A DNA stretch of 64,000 bases from Stercorarius parasiticus (GCA_013396915.1 VWZL01000451.1:454902-518901), one strand, 5' to 3'; shown: positions 27,401-40,982, counted from the stretch's first letter. Notes: a model not told the origin generated them from the sequence alone. Made by a program: numbers and translations.

Positions 27401-27511
27401 ATGATGACCTTTTCTTTGTTGTTTCTGGCCATTCAATGCCCTGGCCCATTCTGGAAGACTATGGTTAATTCCTCCCTTCACCCAGGTTTGTGTATGTATC
27501 TATTTTTTTAA

Positions 27512-27706
27512 GGTGAGGGTGTTGAAACTCTGGCCCAGGTTGCCCAGAGAGGTGGGAGATGCCCCATCCCTGGAAACATTCAAGGTCAGGTTGGACGGGG
27601 CTTTGAACAACCTGATCTAGTTGAAGATGTCATCGCAGGGGGGTTGGGCTACGTGACCTTTTAAGGTCCTTTCCAACTCAAACTGTTCTATGATTGCCAA
27701 TCTATG
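27512..27706 (+). mobile_element. CR1 LINE 3' end fragment
   Basis: About 195 bp, parallel to the copy at 17238: GGTGAGGGTGTTGAAACTCTGG, GTTGCCCAGAGAGG, GATGCCCCATCCCTGG, GGGGGGTTGGGCTACG, TCCTTTCCAACTCAAACT and a short TTCTATGAT tail. Plus strand, 5'-truncated, with scattered substitutions. Confidence 0.92.
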
Positions 27707-29124
27707 AGTGCTAATACAGAAGTGCTAGTGCTAAATAAATGCCCAAACCTGTATTTAAGTGCAAGGACTGCTCCTACACAAGCTTCTCCCAGTATTTCAC
27801 TGGCACTGTAAGTAACAAGGCACCTTTTTAGCACTTCAGTTCAGCGGGAATTAGAGCCTGAGACCCGGATTTCTGCTTCCAGCAGCTGCAATCCCTGAGT
27901 CCACTCGCCCCATTTGTGCTCTAGACTGTACCAAGGGCAAGTCAAAACAGACCAAACACCCACCCAACCTTTTGTTTTGAGAACATTCCCAGGGCAAGTC
28001 ACACCCAATTCATTTTTCTTTCTGAAAGTCTCAAAACAAAACAAGGCTATGCTCGATAACATAAACACACGCACACTGAACACCGCCAGAAACGGGCAGC
28101 AAGCAAAACATATTTACAGAAAAATACAACTTTGGGCAAGTCTAGACACAGACAGAGTTCATTTTGCGTGTGTATGCACTTAATGTTTATTGCCTGGCAA
28201 TGGGCTACATGGCAGAAAAAGTGTTTCTTGTCTGTATTGATCCATTCACTTTTGTTTATTTCAGGACAGGTATAACTTTTACCAAAGGGCGGTGATAATT
28301 TTCACAACCAGATTTAACTTTGCTTCAGAAACAAGCAAAGCATCAAAACAGGGCAATTCCTAAAAATGCATTAAAATATTGCACATAAAATAAATACGCA
28401 TCCAGGAACGAAAGCTGAGAGTTCAGAGACAAATGGAAAGCACAATAATTTCCTACGAGAGAAGTGGATGAGCTTCATACTAAATAGCAGTAACATTTGT
28501 CCACCTATTGGTTTTCCCTGAAGGCTTGTTTTCTCATATAGCAAGAAGCCAGACCTTACATCATCAGAAACTCAATCTCTGAGCACCCACGTGAGAATCA
28601 AGCAGGGTATGGATTCAAGTATCAGAGACAGTGTGGGTTTCTTTAACTCTGAATTTAGAGAATAAAAAGGAAAGGATCTCAGCTTCTGCAATGTAAGATA
28701 GGCTGAAAAAAAAAAGAGATTTGTAATCTAAAATTAATAAACATTTCAATCGTGAAGGCCAATTAAAGCTCTTGTATGCTCAGAATGGACCCAGAACAAA
28801 AAGAAATGCGAGTTGAGCCTTCCTCTTCCAGTCACGAGCGTTGTCTCCCTCATCCCTGCAAGCATCTTGGACGCTGCAGCGTGCCTTCAGTTCGTCCTCG
28901 GGAGCTGACAGCAGACAGCACGGCACAGGATCAGGTCTGAGAGCGGCAAGCCTGGCTGTGTTATGATGAATTCTCACAGTTATAATGATTTGGAGAAAAA
29001 TATTGTTCGGGGGCTACATAAACAATTTTAATTGGCTCAGGCGCCCAAAATGTGCTTTTTTTGTTTGGCTGCCAAGGTTGCTTTCTCGCTTGCTAATTAT
29101 GTTTCGCTTTAGCTTTCAGCAAAA

Positions 29125-29269
29125 ACAGGAAATAAAGCATCCATTACTCAAATGACAACTTTTCAACAGGCCAACATTTCAACATCTATTGTGTAATTTC
29201 CAGCCTAGAGCCAGCTGGGAGCTAAGTGCCTTTAGAACCATATATCCCGTCTTACAAGGGCCTTATCAG
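29125..29269. promoter_or_regulatory. Candidate ETS/E-box/GATA cluster
   Basis: Within 145 bp lie ACAGGAAAT (29125-29133, ETS-type), CAGCTG (29212-29217, E-box) and CTTATCAG (29262-29269, CTGATAAG on minus). ETS, TAL1/E-protein and GATA co-occurrence is characteristic of haematopoietic and endothelial enhancers, and LMO2 is known to be driven by such upstream enhancers in mammals. Function here is an inference from motifs only. Confidence 0.3.
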
Positions 29270-30078
29270 TCCCCCGTGCTCCTAAATAACAGGGCACAAT
29301 GTTTATGAGGCTGAAACACCAGCCAGAGATGTTTGCCGCTGCTACCCCATACCCCAAGAAATCCCCTCCGTAACACAAGATTTCATGAATCCTGCAGATG
29401 AACATCTCAAGAGGTTTTTGCTTTCTCCCGTGGGCTGGCTGGCAGCCACCCCCTCCATTGCTCTCTGACTGATCCCCATTTTCATGGTGCTTATTTTCCT
29501 CTCCGCCACAGGCAGTAACAGGTTTCTTCTGCTAAAAAAGATAGCTGGTAGCTCAAGTCAATGCGGCGGGGGTTCAATATTCACCTGCTGCTGGTACAGA
29601 AGATAAAAGATGGAGGGAAGAACCACCACCCTTGTGTCGAGCAGCCATTGGCTTTATTGAGCCATCAGTCCAACTCAAGGGTTCATTTTCTTCATGATTG
29701 TATTCAAACCAACTCTTTGTGTCCTTTAGGAAAGTTCAATATAAAGGTATTTGCAACTTTAAATTATCGTCATGCAGGTCAGTGGAAATGGAACTTGGTA
29801 CAAACAAAGCATCTTCAAAACTGTGCTTACAGATGTAGGGTTTTTCTTATGTAAACTCTCTGACATAAACATTGTGGAATTACCTAGGATGTCTGCAAAT
29901 CAAACTGGCAAGATTCTAGAAAGAGATTAAAATATAGTCTCTCCTCCTTTACACGAAAATATGGTGGTCCCAAGCCACAGCACCAGCAGAAGAGGGCTGG
30001 ACTGAGGAGTGCATGTATTTTCCTTTTACATCTCTGTTTCTTGAGTGCTGATATTGATTCTAAGCTCTGATGTATTTT

Positions 30079-30091
30079 GGGGGGGGGGGGG
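30079..30091 (+). repeat. Poly(G) run of 13
   Basis: Uninterrupted G tract, followed about 30 bases later by a C tract (30122-30128). It may be prone to sequencing length error. Confidence 0.9.
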
Positions 30092-32029
30092 TTTAACAAG
30101 TCTTGTGAGTTAGATATTTTTCCCCCCCGGAGACACCCTGCCTTTTGTCGTTTCAAAGCACACTATCAAAAACCACCTGGAATAGTTGCTGTGTGCCATT
30201 TCCCGGCTCGGGTGGGGAGAAAAAGCTGTTACTCCTCTTGTTCAGCCAACTGAGCTGTAATTGGCAAAGCAAGCAATAGGTATACACCACACTGTGGGGG
30301 TGAATGAGGATGCCCTTTAAATTACCTATAAAACCCTTTGATTCAAACTGCTGATGTTGCCATAGGCAATTTGCTAAGCTTATTGATCATCTTCTGTTTA
30401 AATTAAAGTTTGATGTCCTGGAACAGGCTATTCAGCACAGAGAGCTAATGGGATGGGATGAGATACAGGGAGCGAGTGAAACACATGCACACAGGGGAAA
30501 TGGATTGTGGTCAAAAAGAAAAAAAAAAAAAAGAGGGTTATATGCTGAATAGGTTCCACGGGTCAGTTAGTAATAAATATCATGGTGATAAAAGAGTCCA
30601 GCGTGGATATCGAAGGTAGGGGGTTTGCTGTCTGATTAAAGGAAAATGGGCAGCTTGTTAGAAAACTAAAACTTCAGAGAAAGGAGGTGGAAAAGAGAGT
30701 GTTAAGATTTACTATAAATGTGTGCGTATAAGCTTAGTGATTTCTGCCAGAAATTCAAGCTCCCCCAAGTTTTTGGTGAGTTGGGTTAGATGGGAGACAG
30801 TATATGCAGGAGCTGATGGGCTTCAGGTAAATGTTGGCCAAGGCAGCTTGGAAGAGGTTGTCCCTAATAGCAACCCTCTGGCTACGTGTCTGTCTTTCCA
30901 CCTGTCAATCAATCATACAATCATTCCAACTCAAGCAAAATAAAAGCTTTCGAAGGAACTAAAATCAGGCTTTCATAAAGAACGAAATGTGCCTTGCTGA
31001 GCTCTACCCAGCAGGACCGAAGCTTTTTTTTTCCCCGTGAAAATCTAGCTTGATTTCATGGTCTTAGACTAATTGTCAAACTTTTAAATATTTTCCTTTC
31101 ACAACACCACACTTGTCCTAGCATTAGTGAAGCATACACACTTGCAGAAGGACTACCAAGATAAATTCTGTATTTGAGTTACCAAAGGTGTAACTGAGAG
31201 CGCAATTAAACTCACTTTAAACTGGGAAATTGTGAAATCAGTCTTCCCATAGAAGAACTGAATCCTGCAGAGCTGTTAAGCAGGGGCCACTGGCCGAATG
31301 GTTTGGGAAGTCTTTCTAAACCAGGATTTCTCTCTATAGAAGCAGCATTGCAGCAGTGCTGAGGTTGTACAATGTGTGTCCGTGGATGAAGAGGTTTTAT
31401 TACTTACCCAAGAGGTGGGAGGACAGCAGCTACTCCTAAGCTTATAAGTACAAGCTAGGACTGCATGAAGATAGAGTAAATTTTGCCCATGCTGACTAGG
31501 AAGTAATTTGATAAACCCCAAAGCTTATTAAAGCTGAAATAGTCTTGGTAAACAGTGGTCCTGCAACATGTTTGCTAGCAAAATCTCCTCAAGATAAACT
31601 GAGTGCTGCTGTTGATTTTAGTAGGAAATTGTCAGACGCTCTCCTTTTCCTCCAATATTGCTGTAAATATGTAAGCCAATGATTCCTTTAAAAAGGAAAG
31701 GCCTGCAAGAGATGGACCTACTTATGAGCCATCTAAGAATCCAGAATTTTTGCCTGTGACTGAGCCCATCCACTCGGCAGCAATTACAGGACACGTCAGC
31801 AGCTTTAACTTGCTGTTTGGGGTGGGGATCTTGTTCCTCCGTGCTGAAAGCCACTGAAGGGACCTGTAGACTTGGTCTTGCCTCGAGTGTGCACTCTAAA
31901 TGAAGAAGCTCCCAAGCTGCACCTCTGCATTCAGTTCTTATCTATTTCTGTTCTCATCTGGGGGTAGTCATGCCTACTGAAATCACTCCTCTCTGTGACT
32001 TGCTCCCTGGGCTAAATCCTCTATGTCCT

Positions 32030-32178
32030 GAATGGTTTGGCTTGGAAGGGAACTCTCAGGTCATCTAGTCCAACTCCCCTGCAATGAGCAGGGACATCTT
32101 CAACTAGATCAAGCTGCTCAGAGCCCTGTCCAACATGACCTTGAAAGTTTTTAGGGATGGGGCATCTACAATCACTCC
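32030..32178 (-). mobile_element. CR1 LINE 3' end fragment
   Basis: Read on plus, the tail side comes first: AATGGTTTGGCTTGGAAGGG, GTCATCTAGTCCAACTCCCC, CAGGGACATCTTCAACTAG, CCTGTCCAACATGACCTTG, GGGATGGGGCATC. This is the reverse complement of the CR1 3' end, so the element lies on minus. It is 5'-truncated at about 150 bp and the terminal tail repeats are lost. Confidence 0.9.
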
Positions 32179-33658
32179 CACTTCACTGCAGCTGAGGGGA
32201 AAAGTGGCCTTGGAATCTTAAGCCTGGTCAGGTCACAGATGCTGGGAAGCAAACATTTAAGCTCTCATCCAGAGCAGAAAAAGACTGTGTCCTCTAAATT
32301 TACATTTTATTTCAGCAAATAAAATCTTTGTGGGAAAACTAATCATGTAAAAATGCAACGGGAGCAAAAGACTTGTAGCCCTAAACACCTATGGTCAGAT
32401 ATTAAGCAAGTTTCCACACCCAACCAATGTGTTTCCCCCCGTTCACCCACAGCAGGAAGCCTGTACCTTCTCTGAATCTGCAGGAAATCAAGCCCAGGTA
32501 TCGCTTGTGGCATTTAGAAACCTGATTTCCCCAGCCTGGAGAGCAGTGGGTGAAGCTGGAATCTTGGGAAGAGTGCATGGAAGAAATGGGAGAAGCACTG
32601 CCAAGGAAACCCAAATATCTAGATCTTCTGAGAATCACGGCGCGGACTGTGTGGCGTGGAAAGGTGGTTTTACAATCTCTGCCGCGTTTTGTGTTGCTGT
32701 GGGGTCCAAGCTCGTCCTCATTATAATTTTAGTCATCTTCTCTCCTGCTTCCAGTCAGTGCCAGCAATAGCTCGCGTTGTTGTGAAGGGAGGGTTTTTGC
32801 TGTTAGGCGATGACGGCCTTACGTCTGATCCTGATGCTTATGTTTCAGCAGCAAACAAAGCGGTCCCACGCTGCTTTTCATTTGGCTTGGAAAGCAACAG
32901 GAACAGGAGGGAAGAAACTCTGGGAGTGAAGAAACAAAGACTTGTGACAACAGCAATGTGTCCTACTTTCCTTCACCTAAAATAGTGAAGGTGAGAGGCA
33001 GAGGTTTACCAGGAAAGCATGGTGGAAATAAGAAATACAAGTTGCATCGTTCATAGCCCCCCTCTGCTCATACGGCCCCCGGAACAAAGTACTCCATTGC
33101 TCCATACCTCACTTCACTGCTTTGTATTATTCTGTATAAATACAGAAAACGGTGAGGTTTAAATCATGAACCCTTCTTTGCTGTGAGAAATTGGAGAAAC
33201 TCACGGGCAAATATTTCGTTTATTTTCTGATACGGGTCCAAGAAGCCCGAGTGACCCAACCGCAGCCTAAGCCCTGGCCCGCAGATGTTTTACAGCCATC
33301 AAACCCTCACCCCTGATATATATGAGCCGGTACCCAGCAAGTTGTGGTACCCGGGAAGAGCTATCGCAGGAAGCCATCTGTACAAAGGCAGCCTTTGCAG
33401 GAAACCCAGCCAGGCCAGCAACCATTTATTATTATTATTTCTCTCCCTGACAGTTTTCTCCTTGACACTTTCCCTAAACGACGCCGGGGAGGAAGTAAGT
33501 TGTCAATTGAAAATCATCACTTATTATTAGCCGCGGAATGTGAAGTACTTTAGTTAAGAAACTGATGCGTAACAGATTTGCATTTATTTCCTGTAGGCGT
33601 AGTTAACAGGAAATCTATTTGTAATAGAAATAATTAGAAAACTACAGCGGGCGCTTTT
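32179..33658. other. Intergenic, nothing recognised
   Basis: Non-coding DNA between two CR1 fragments. Two overlapping short open frames (32429-32770 and 32656-32985) show no protein similarity I can recognise. A short ATT run lies near 33427. Confidence 0.5.
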
Positions 33659-33730
33659 AGAATCATAGGATCATTTAGGTTGGAGAAGACCTTTAAGATC
33701 ATTGAGTCCAACCATCCAACTTTTCCTGAC
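33659..33730 (-). mobile_element. Short CR1-type 3' end fragment
   Basis: AGAATCATAGGATCATTTAGG, TTGGAGAAGACCTTTAAGATCA and TGAGTCCAACCATCCAAC match the reverse complement of a CR1 3' terminus. The subfamily differs from the GGGACC-type copies elsewhere in the window. Only about 70 bp is present. Confidence 0.75.
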
Positions 33731-36700
33731 AAGAGTAATTTTTGCCTGGCCAGAAATTCATGCTCAGTGTTTTGGTGAATTCTTGAAAACACAGAAGGGT
33801 TAGAAAGAGGGCTGAAGAGAATAGGAAAGAAAAAATCAATTCGTGGACAAAGTCTGATAAAAGCTTTAAACAAGTCACAGAAAAGCAATAGTGCAGAATG
33901 CACCTGCAGGATCTCAGTGGACACTCTCCTAAGAAAAGAAAGCCAGTCCCACCTTCCAAATTAAAATGATGTCTTTTCCATGGCTAAATAGTGGCTGAAA
34001 TGGCTGTTAATTCTACAACACCCACAGGATGGTGGGTAGAAAATACAGAAAATGATGCTGCGATTGCAAACTATCATATTGTTCATAACTGTCATTGAAA
34101 TATTAGGGGAGCCATCCCACCTTGGAAATATTTTTCCTCTGCCCAGGCCACTGGCTATATAATTATTATATTTCCTATTATGTAAAATAACCAAAATACC
34201 TTTAGAATATTCCCTGAGCAATTGCTATTCATAAAAATCTGCCTAGATGGAAACTGTAAATCTATAAAATAAATCTAAAATTTAAAAAACGCGAAATCTA
34301 TAAAACAAGGTTTATCAATTCAATGTAGACAATGTTGTTTTAACATCCTGGTGGTTCTATTTGTGTTACCTTTAAAAAAAGATCGTAATTCAGCCTTTCC
34401 CCAAACATAAACTTGAAGTATGTCATTTCACACCCTGCTGTGGGGAAGACCAGTAGATTTTGGAGCCAGCCTTGTGTTCACCCTACTATGAATGGCCTCA
34501 GGTTGGTCACAAACTCTAACCTTGGTCTGGCTCAGAGGTAGAAGGAGAAACGGTGCCTGATCGACATTGGCGAAAGCTGCTAGCACAGAATAATTCATCC
34601 TAGCAAAATCACACTTTTGCCAACAGAGCACGTTTCACCCAAGTAAAGCTGGAAGAAGCTCCTCCAGAAGACGCTTAAGGTTTAAGCTGTGGCTACAAAA
34701 TCAGTGTTTTGCTGGTACAGTGTGACAGGATAAGCAAATATTCCCCATTTAGGTCTGTCCCAAGTTTTCCCGCTCCGCAGGTAGTAAATAGAAAATCAGA
34801 CGTCAGGAAAGCAGTGAAGAAATCTCCAAGTCTAAAGGGGAATCTCCCAAAGCAGAGATCCCTCCAGTAAACAGGAACCCTGGGGATGTTCCTACCCTGC
34901 AACAGCACCCACAGCCCTCGCAGAATAACCCGGCTGCAGGGCAGGGGGGGGGCAGAAATTGTGCAATAAGTTCAATCGGCGCTGAAATGAGGAAGGAAAT
35001 AATGTGTTAAATGATTTAATTTTCTAAGTTCGCTTTGTTCCTTACAGATAGACCTAGAATCGGAGCTGATTATAGTGCCTTGTTTTGATTAACGGAGAGA
35101 GATCTAAGCCAGAGACATTTCTATCAGTTTCAAAGAGTTGCCACATCTTGTATTTCATTTTCATAGTGGGGTCAGGAATTCAAAGGACATTTATCTGTCA
35201 TTCTTTATAGCTAAAAAATGATTCTTAACGATGCTAGTTTAATGCTAGTCAACTCCACTGACCTTACATTTCCTGTACTTCATGCAATTACTCCAGATTT
35301 ACACCAGTGGAAGTAGGTACACTTTACCCGACACTAAGTGAATTTACAAGCTTTAAGTAGCCTGTACATGCGTGTTCCACTTCTTGGGGCGTTAGATGGA
35401 ATTTATAGGTAACCGATTATTTTAGTTGGGTTTCAGCTCTGCATATTCCATCAGTCAGGTTTGCGGCGTAACGCAGCCAGAATTTGGAGGTTAATGGGCC
35501 AAGTGCAGTCTCAGATGCACCCGGGGATGCTGTTGAGATCTGGTCCTCCCCCAGACCATCACTCCTTCTGCTGCTGCCTGACAAATCCCGGCACCTCTGT
35601 ACTGCCGCAGGAGATTAAAGCAACATTTCTTTTGTACTACCCAGTAATCTTTATGCTTGGTGGTAAAGTTAATGTATGGGATTGTCATTCAACTCATTTC
35701 ACACCGGCTGCCAAAGAGCCTTCAGAGCACAATGAGGTTCCGTTGCTACCAGCCTAGAGCAGATCTGAGCCAGCAATCCGGAGGTAAAAGCAACGCACAC
35801 CCACCCGTTCCTCAGTTTCAGCGCAGAAAGCAATCGCTGAGAGCAAACAAAATCACCATCGCCTCTAAATGAATCATTAAAAAGCATCTAGGATTCCTGA
35901 TGCTCAGCCCTGTCCTAACTACGAGAAAGCACCTCCACCCCCCGAAGTCTCTAATTCTCGGGAACTGCAACTCTCTTGAGGCTTAGTGAAAGGGGAAACG
36001 GGGGAGAAATGTGTATTAGACAGCTCTGTTCTTTAGTGAGTGTGTTCCTTTTAATAAGGAATGAAGACAGGCTCACAGAGCCTATTAGCTGTTCCACATC
36101 CACATTCATCGGGAAGGGGAATTAGTTTCTGGCGAGCACAGAGCCGCTGGGTAATACAAAGGCAAGACTCCTTTAATCTTCTGCAGCAGTATAGCGGTGT
36201 CCGGGCTTGTCAGAAGCTGCAGGAGGAGTGATGGCCTTGTCACTGACAGCCTTCTAATTGGGTAGTAGAAAGCAGCTCTAAAGGATGTGTTTGTGCCAAC
36301 AAGTGTGGCTTGACATCAAGAAGGATTTGCTGGGGAACGGAGAGGGGGAGGACGGCGGTACTGCAGTGCTGGATGCTGTCCGAGCCCAGCAGGGCTTGGG
36401 CTTTACAGCCAGCAGAGCTTGAGCGTGCTGAGGTTACCCGTAGCTGGTGGAAAGCTATGGCAGAGAAGATGTTGTTTGACTGGAACCAGAAACAATCGGA
36501 AGCGGATGGCCTGGCTGCTCTGCCAAAAAGGGGTCTCTGTGTCCTGGCGATGAGACTCAAGCTCACAAATTGCCAAGATGGAAGACACTAGAGCTGCAAA
36601 CACTTGAAAGCGTACGCCCACCATGGGTTCGTCCACTGGTCATCCCGTTCTCTCGCTCTGTACCACATAACCACCCAGTTAGCATTCCCATGCTACCTGC

Positions 36701-38849
36701 TGCATTGCTGGGATCCAGCAACCTAGATCCACTGGGACCTCTTGTGTCGGCCCCTGCTTCTCCGAAGAGACTGCAAAGCAGCAGCAGAGCTGACAGAAAC
36801 TTCCCACTGGAAAACACAGGCAACTTTCTAACCTGCCTTCACTTAAATATTAACAGGAGATGCTGAATAATTCCACCTTGAGACCTTGATGGCACTCGTC
36901 TGAGAGAACGAGTCAGTGGAGGCTGGCTGATACATATGTGATGTGAGTTGCTGCACCGACCCGTCGCTGGGCTTAGTTGACTCTAGAACTGTCAATGGGG
37001 AACTGAAACCACAGTTTAATCTGAAAACGCTCAAGCCTTCTCTAAATATAAATAAAGGCTGAAGAACTCACTGCCTGAAATATCTGGAGAGCTGTAGCAG
37101 AGGCGGGCTGGGAGAGGCATCCGGCCTCAGGCGGAGGCTCTGGCCGGAGCAGAAAATGCAGGCAAGCACACGCAGGCTTCTTCAGGCTTTGCTGTTGTTC
37201 CTGCTGACCAGGAAGAGAAGCTGCAGCTTCATGGTGATAATTTGACTAGATGACATCAGTGAAGGAGTCTGAAGGTCCCAAAAGGGGCTAAGAAATTAGA
37301 AAGGAAATCTCCAGGGAAAGGTCCACTCCAGAGCAGCCTATTGTTCTCCTTCTGGGTGTATTTCCAAACGGAGAACGGTCCCAGCCGTGCTTCCAGTGGC
37401 ACCAAGTCCATACAGAGCTTCTGTCGGTAACAGCAGAGAAGTAAAAATCAGCAATGGGTGGTGGGGACCAGATGGGGTGGGAAAGGACCAGATACTCTGC
37501 CAGCAAGCCTCTCAGCATCCCAGCTCTCCCGCTTTGGCATGCCCCTGACTTCTCCACGTCTTGCCAGAGCAAGGAGGTGGCACTGCTAATAGCTGTGGAG
37601 GTGCTCCAGGGATGAGCCAGGTGCTTCAGAGCCATAGCGGGTGCAGAGAGCAAGGAGGCAGGACAACGGGCAGCTGCCGGCAGCAGATTCCCCCCATGGG
37701 TCGCACACTGCAACCCAGCAAAGGCAAAAGGATCGCACCGGGATAACTTCAACCTTCGTAGACAAGATTATTTAAAAAAATGTGTCAGGATTGATGAATA
37801 CTCCAACAAACAGAAGAGTCTGATAGGGCCACTGTAAAGAGGAGATGTCGTAACAGCGTGGAAAGATACCAGTTGTGCTGGAACCAACACCGGTTTCTCA
37901 TTTTAATGATGCTCACCCGCAGACTGGTGTGCGTGCGGAGGAAGCCAGACAATTCATACCCAGAGCATTTAGAGGTAGCTAATAATTTGGTCCATGGTGG
38001 AGTGCAGCATGTTTTCCTAACATCTGTGGTAACTGGAAATTTACTCATCCAATTTTCTCCTCTACCCCAGTCACAAAGGGAGATCACTCCAATTATTTTT
38101 CAGACTGAATTAGGGCTGATGTTTACCATTATCTCCCTGGTAACCCCCTTCTCATGACTACATTATGCAACGTAATTGTAAAGCTGCCTCAGCTCACTGG
38201 GGTTATTATTAAATGCACTCTGCTTCTTTTTTTTCCCAAGGTCAAGGTTAATAATTAGGTGGCGGGTATGCCTGTGGCAGAGCCTTGTTATGTAGGAAAA
38301 AAAGAAGCAATTTAAAGGATGCATCAGACATTCCCAAGTGAGGAAGTTTCTCTGGAGCGTTAGAAGATCTGCTGAAGGTGGGCCAGCGAGGTAGGGTGAA
38401 TTAGTGAACATGACGTGGTCCAGCACGTCGGTCTATGGATGAGGCTTGGACAGACTCGCGGTATGAAGCACATTAGATGAATTTCTATGGGGAATGTGGG
38501 AAAGTGAGTGATGAGATTCAAAGCTGAGCTCCAGCGTCTGAAACGAAGAGGTGAACGCGACTCCCCTGTGCTGCAGTTTTTATTTGAGCTGGTGGAACGA
38601 TAGTGAATTGAGCTGTTAGTTTTTCTTCCGGATGTTTTTTTTCCAAAGGTCCGTGGTTCTTGCCCACGATGTGTAAGCACATTATACAGTTCCCAGGCCA
38701 TGTATTTTTGAGGGTACGCATGTGCGTTGGGATGGGACGGCCACTCAGCGGGAGGTCCACTGTTTCCAACGGTACCTCCAGCAATGCCAGACATCACGGC
38801 GATTTGCCTGGTTGAAGTTCAGAGGCTGGAAAAGGAGGATGCGGCCAGG

Positions 38850-38965
38850 AACAGAGAAACTGAGGCACAAAGTCTTGCCCAGGTGAGTTCTCTACTTGGA
38901 GGCAGAGCAGGAAGCAAACCTCATCTCTCCTATCTGCTGCCTGCTGCCCGTTAGACCACTCTGCC
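38850..38965 (+). mobile_element. MIR-like SINE relic
   Basis: AGAGAAACTGAGGCACAAAG, TCTTGCCCAGG, GGCAGAGCAGGAAGCAAACC and GTTAGACCACTCTGCCTCC follow the MIR order. That order is: gaaactgaggcacagag, cttgcccaaggtcac, ggcagagctgggattcgaacc, a terminal ccac/gctctgcc block. It is one of the clearer copies in the window. Confidence 0.65.
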
Positions 38966-39389
38966 TCCTTGGTGGCACCAGGATGGTCGTGTGAACTGGG
39001 TGACGCCAGACCTACTCATTAGAACTACCTCCTATTATGTTTCATTTGGGAAGATGGCCTTATCGCGTGTTAAAGCCCCAGAGGGAATTAAAAGCAGAAA
39101 TAACAACATTACACAGGGGAAGAAGAGACTGATGTATTCCTGGAACGATGGTAGACTTTCTGGTGTGTTGCCAGCTAGTGCCAAGGTTATTCCCGCTACC
39201 TGGTGACTCTCCCAGATGATAACATGAAATGTGCGTTGGCTGGAGCCAGCGGTAATCTTAAAAAGCTACTTTGGTTTGGGAAAGAGCTTGGAAAGCAGCA
39301 AAAGATGAAACTAGGTGACAGGCAAGTCTATATGCGTCTCTGTGGGTTTACAAATACGTGCATACAGGCAAAAATGTATAATTATACAC

Positions 39390-39480
39390 ACATTACATAT
39401 ACACGCACGTACAAATGTGTGTGTGTATATAAAAATAAATAAACAAATAAATATATCTATACGTATGTGTGCATGCATAT
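39390..39480. repeat. Low-complexity GT/AT/AAAT tract
   Basis: Imperfect TG and TA dinucleotides, AAATAAAC-type units and TGCATGCATAT occur in succession. Composite simple sequence with no inferred role. Confidence 0.75.
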
Positions 39481-39785
39481 AGAAACAGGGGAGGCTGAGC
39501 TGCAGTTCCTGGTTGGTCTGTGACTCCCTCTGAAATTTTCCCTGAGGGAATTGCTTTCCCAGTCACCAGTTATTTTCTAAACCAAAAGTATTTGCGGGTC
39601 CAACTCAAAGCCCATTTCGGTTCAGATACATCTCTCCTCTGACGTGTGTTTGTTGGGATGAGATATTTAATACCAAAGTAAAAACTGTCCCCAGTGCCCT
39701 ATTGGGGTGATTCCCATGCACAAGCATAGGAGAGAGTCCTTACCATGGAAAAAGGCAAAATTAAATGAAAGGACTATACTGTAGA

Positions 39786-39819
39786 GCAGTAGCCTTATGA
39801 AAGCAGTAGCCTTATGAAA
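39786..39819 (+). repeat. Perfect 17-bp tandem duplication
   Basis: GCAGTAGCCTTATGAAA occurs twice back to back (39786-39802 and 39803-39819) with no mismatch, implying recent slippage or duplication. Confidence 0.85.
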
Positions 39820-40860
39820 AGCATGACAGGGTAATTGGACCTGGCTTGTGTGCCAGGCAGCAAGGGCTCGATGGGAGCAAGAGAAATCAATAAAAGAAGA
39901 GAGAGGAAATGGGGAGGGGGAACCTTTCACATTTTTTGCAGCGAAATATCCCTTCATCTGACTGCCTGTAACTTACTTTTCATCATCTGTGGTGTGACCT
40001 GCAGTCGAAGATATCTCTCAGCTACAAGCACAGACTCGGTGGTTTGGGTTTGTTTTTTTTTTTTCATCTTTGTTGCTTGTTGAAGAAAATAAGGCAAAAC
40101 AAAACTTTGTAACTGCTCAGACTTCTTTATGCACCAGGCTTCTTATCTAACATCTGGACCTCACCGTCCCAGGGCAAACCTCACCCTGAGTGTGGTTTTT
40201 ATTGTTCTGGTTTGTTTTCTTCCAGTTCAAAGGAAAGGTCAACCCCCAAAAAGAGAAGTGCGTCCTTGGTCAGGAGTCTTTAAGTTCTCTGAATCACACT
40301 TTACCAAAAGGCCCTAAAGTACATTCAAGTTCGTGCATGTGGTCATCACTGAAGGAGGACCCTTTATCCTCGCTATCACCACTTCTGTCCCCAGAAAAGT
40401 TAGAAAATATGCCAGCTCGGAGAATGATGTGGAGTCTTTGCTATGAAAAAACACACCCAAACCAGCACTTGTGGAGCCTGCACAGGCCAGAACGGAAATT
40501 ACTGTCTGAAAAAGAAATTTCCAGATCCATGAAAAGGCAATAAATACGTTTGGTTTTTTTTCTTTGAATTATGTGGTGCCTTTGATGTCATTAGTATTAC
40601 ACAGTGGTGATATGGGTAACTATTGCTATGGCATTGATTCTCCAGTGGCATAGTCAAATGTGCGCAGCCGTAGCTGGTTTATATTCCTCCTCAAGTATTC
40701 TGCGTTCTTTAACAGAGACCAAGGTCTCAACTCGTTCTACAGCGTCAAAGCCGTGCTCAAAAAACCCAAACCAACGCAAACTTTCCATTTCTTTAGAGCA
40801 TCACCCAAAGGGCTGGCGCGTCAAAGCTTCAGTCCAGCGTGTGGAGGGAAGGAGGTGGAT

Positions 40861-40982
40861 TCTTCCATTTTGCAAACGGGTAAACTGAGGAACGGAGTGG
40901 AGCAGTGATTATTCTAACACCAAACGGTGGGTCAGTGGCAGAACATAGCCCAAATCACAGAAATCCTTATTCCTCTTTGCCA
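40861..40982 (+). mobile_element. MIR-like SINE relic
   Basis: TTCCATTTTGCAAACGGGTA, AACTGAGGAACGGAG, GGTCAGTGGCAGAACATAG and AATCCTTATTCC parallel the MIR 3' half in order and orientation (attttacagatgaggaaactgagg, gtcagtggcagagc, agatctcctgac). Strongly diverged. Confidence 0.6.

Larger units (their letters stand above)
17441..27511. other. Intergenic, scattered minor repeats, no gene seen
   Basis: About 10 kb of non-coding DNA. It holds a short tandem repeat (19259-19312), a MIR-like relic (about 20365-20455), tandem GATA motifs (24201-24213), an ATCC microsatellite (24393-24419) and a short C run near 25101. None of the short open frames resembles a known protein. Confidence 0.5.
27707..32029. 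other. Intergenic, candidate conserved elements, no gene seen
   Basis: Non-coding. The 29020-29350 stretch has dense transcription-factor-like motifs (see separate entry). A 13-base G run lies at 30079-30091. A GCAATAGG/TATAAAAC-containing stretch near 30270-30340 looks organised but is not assignable. No exon with known similarity was found. Confidence 0.5.

Noticed and set aside
35240..35330. Segment with ATGCAATTACTCCAG and TTTACACCAGTGGAAGTAGG resembling an old amniote repeat
   Set aside because: The resemblance is too short and I cannot name the family, so it is not listed as an element.
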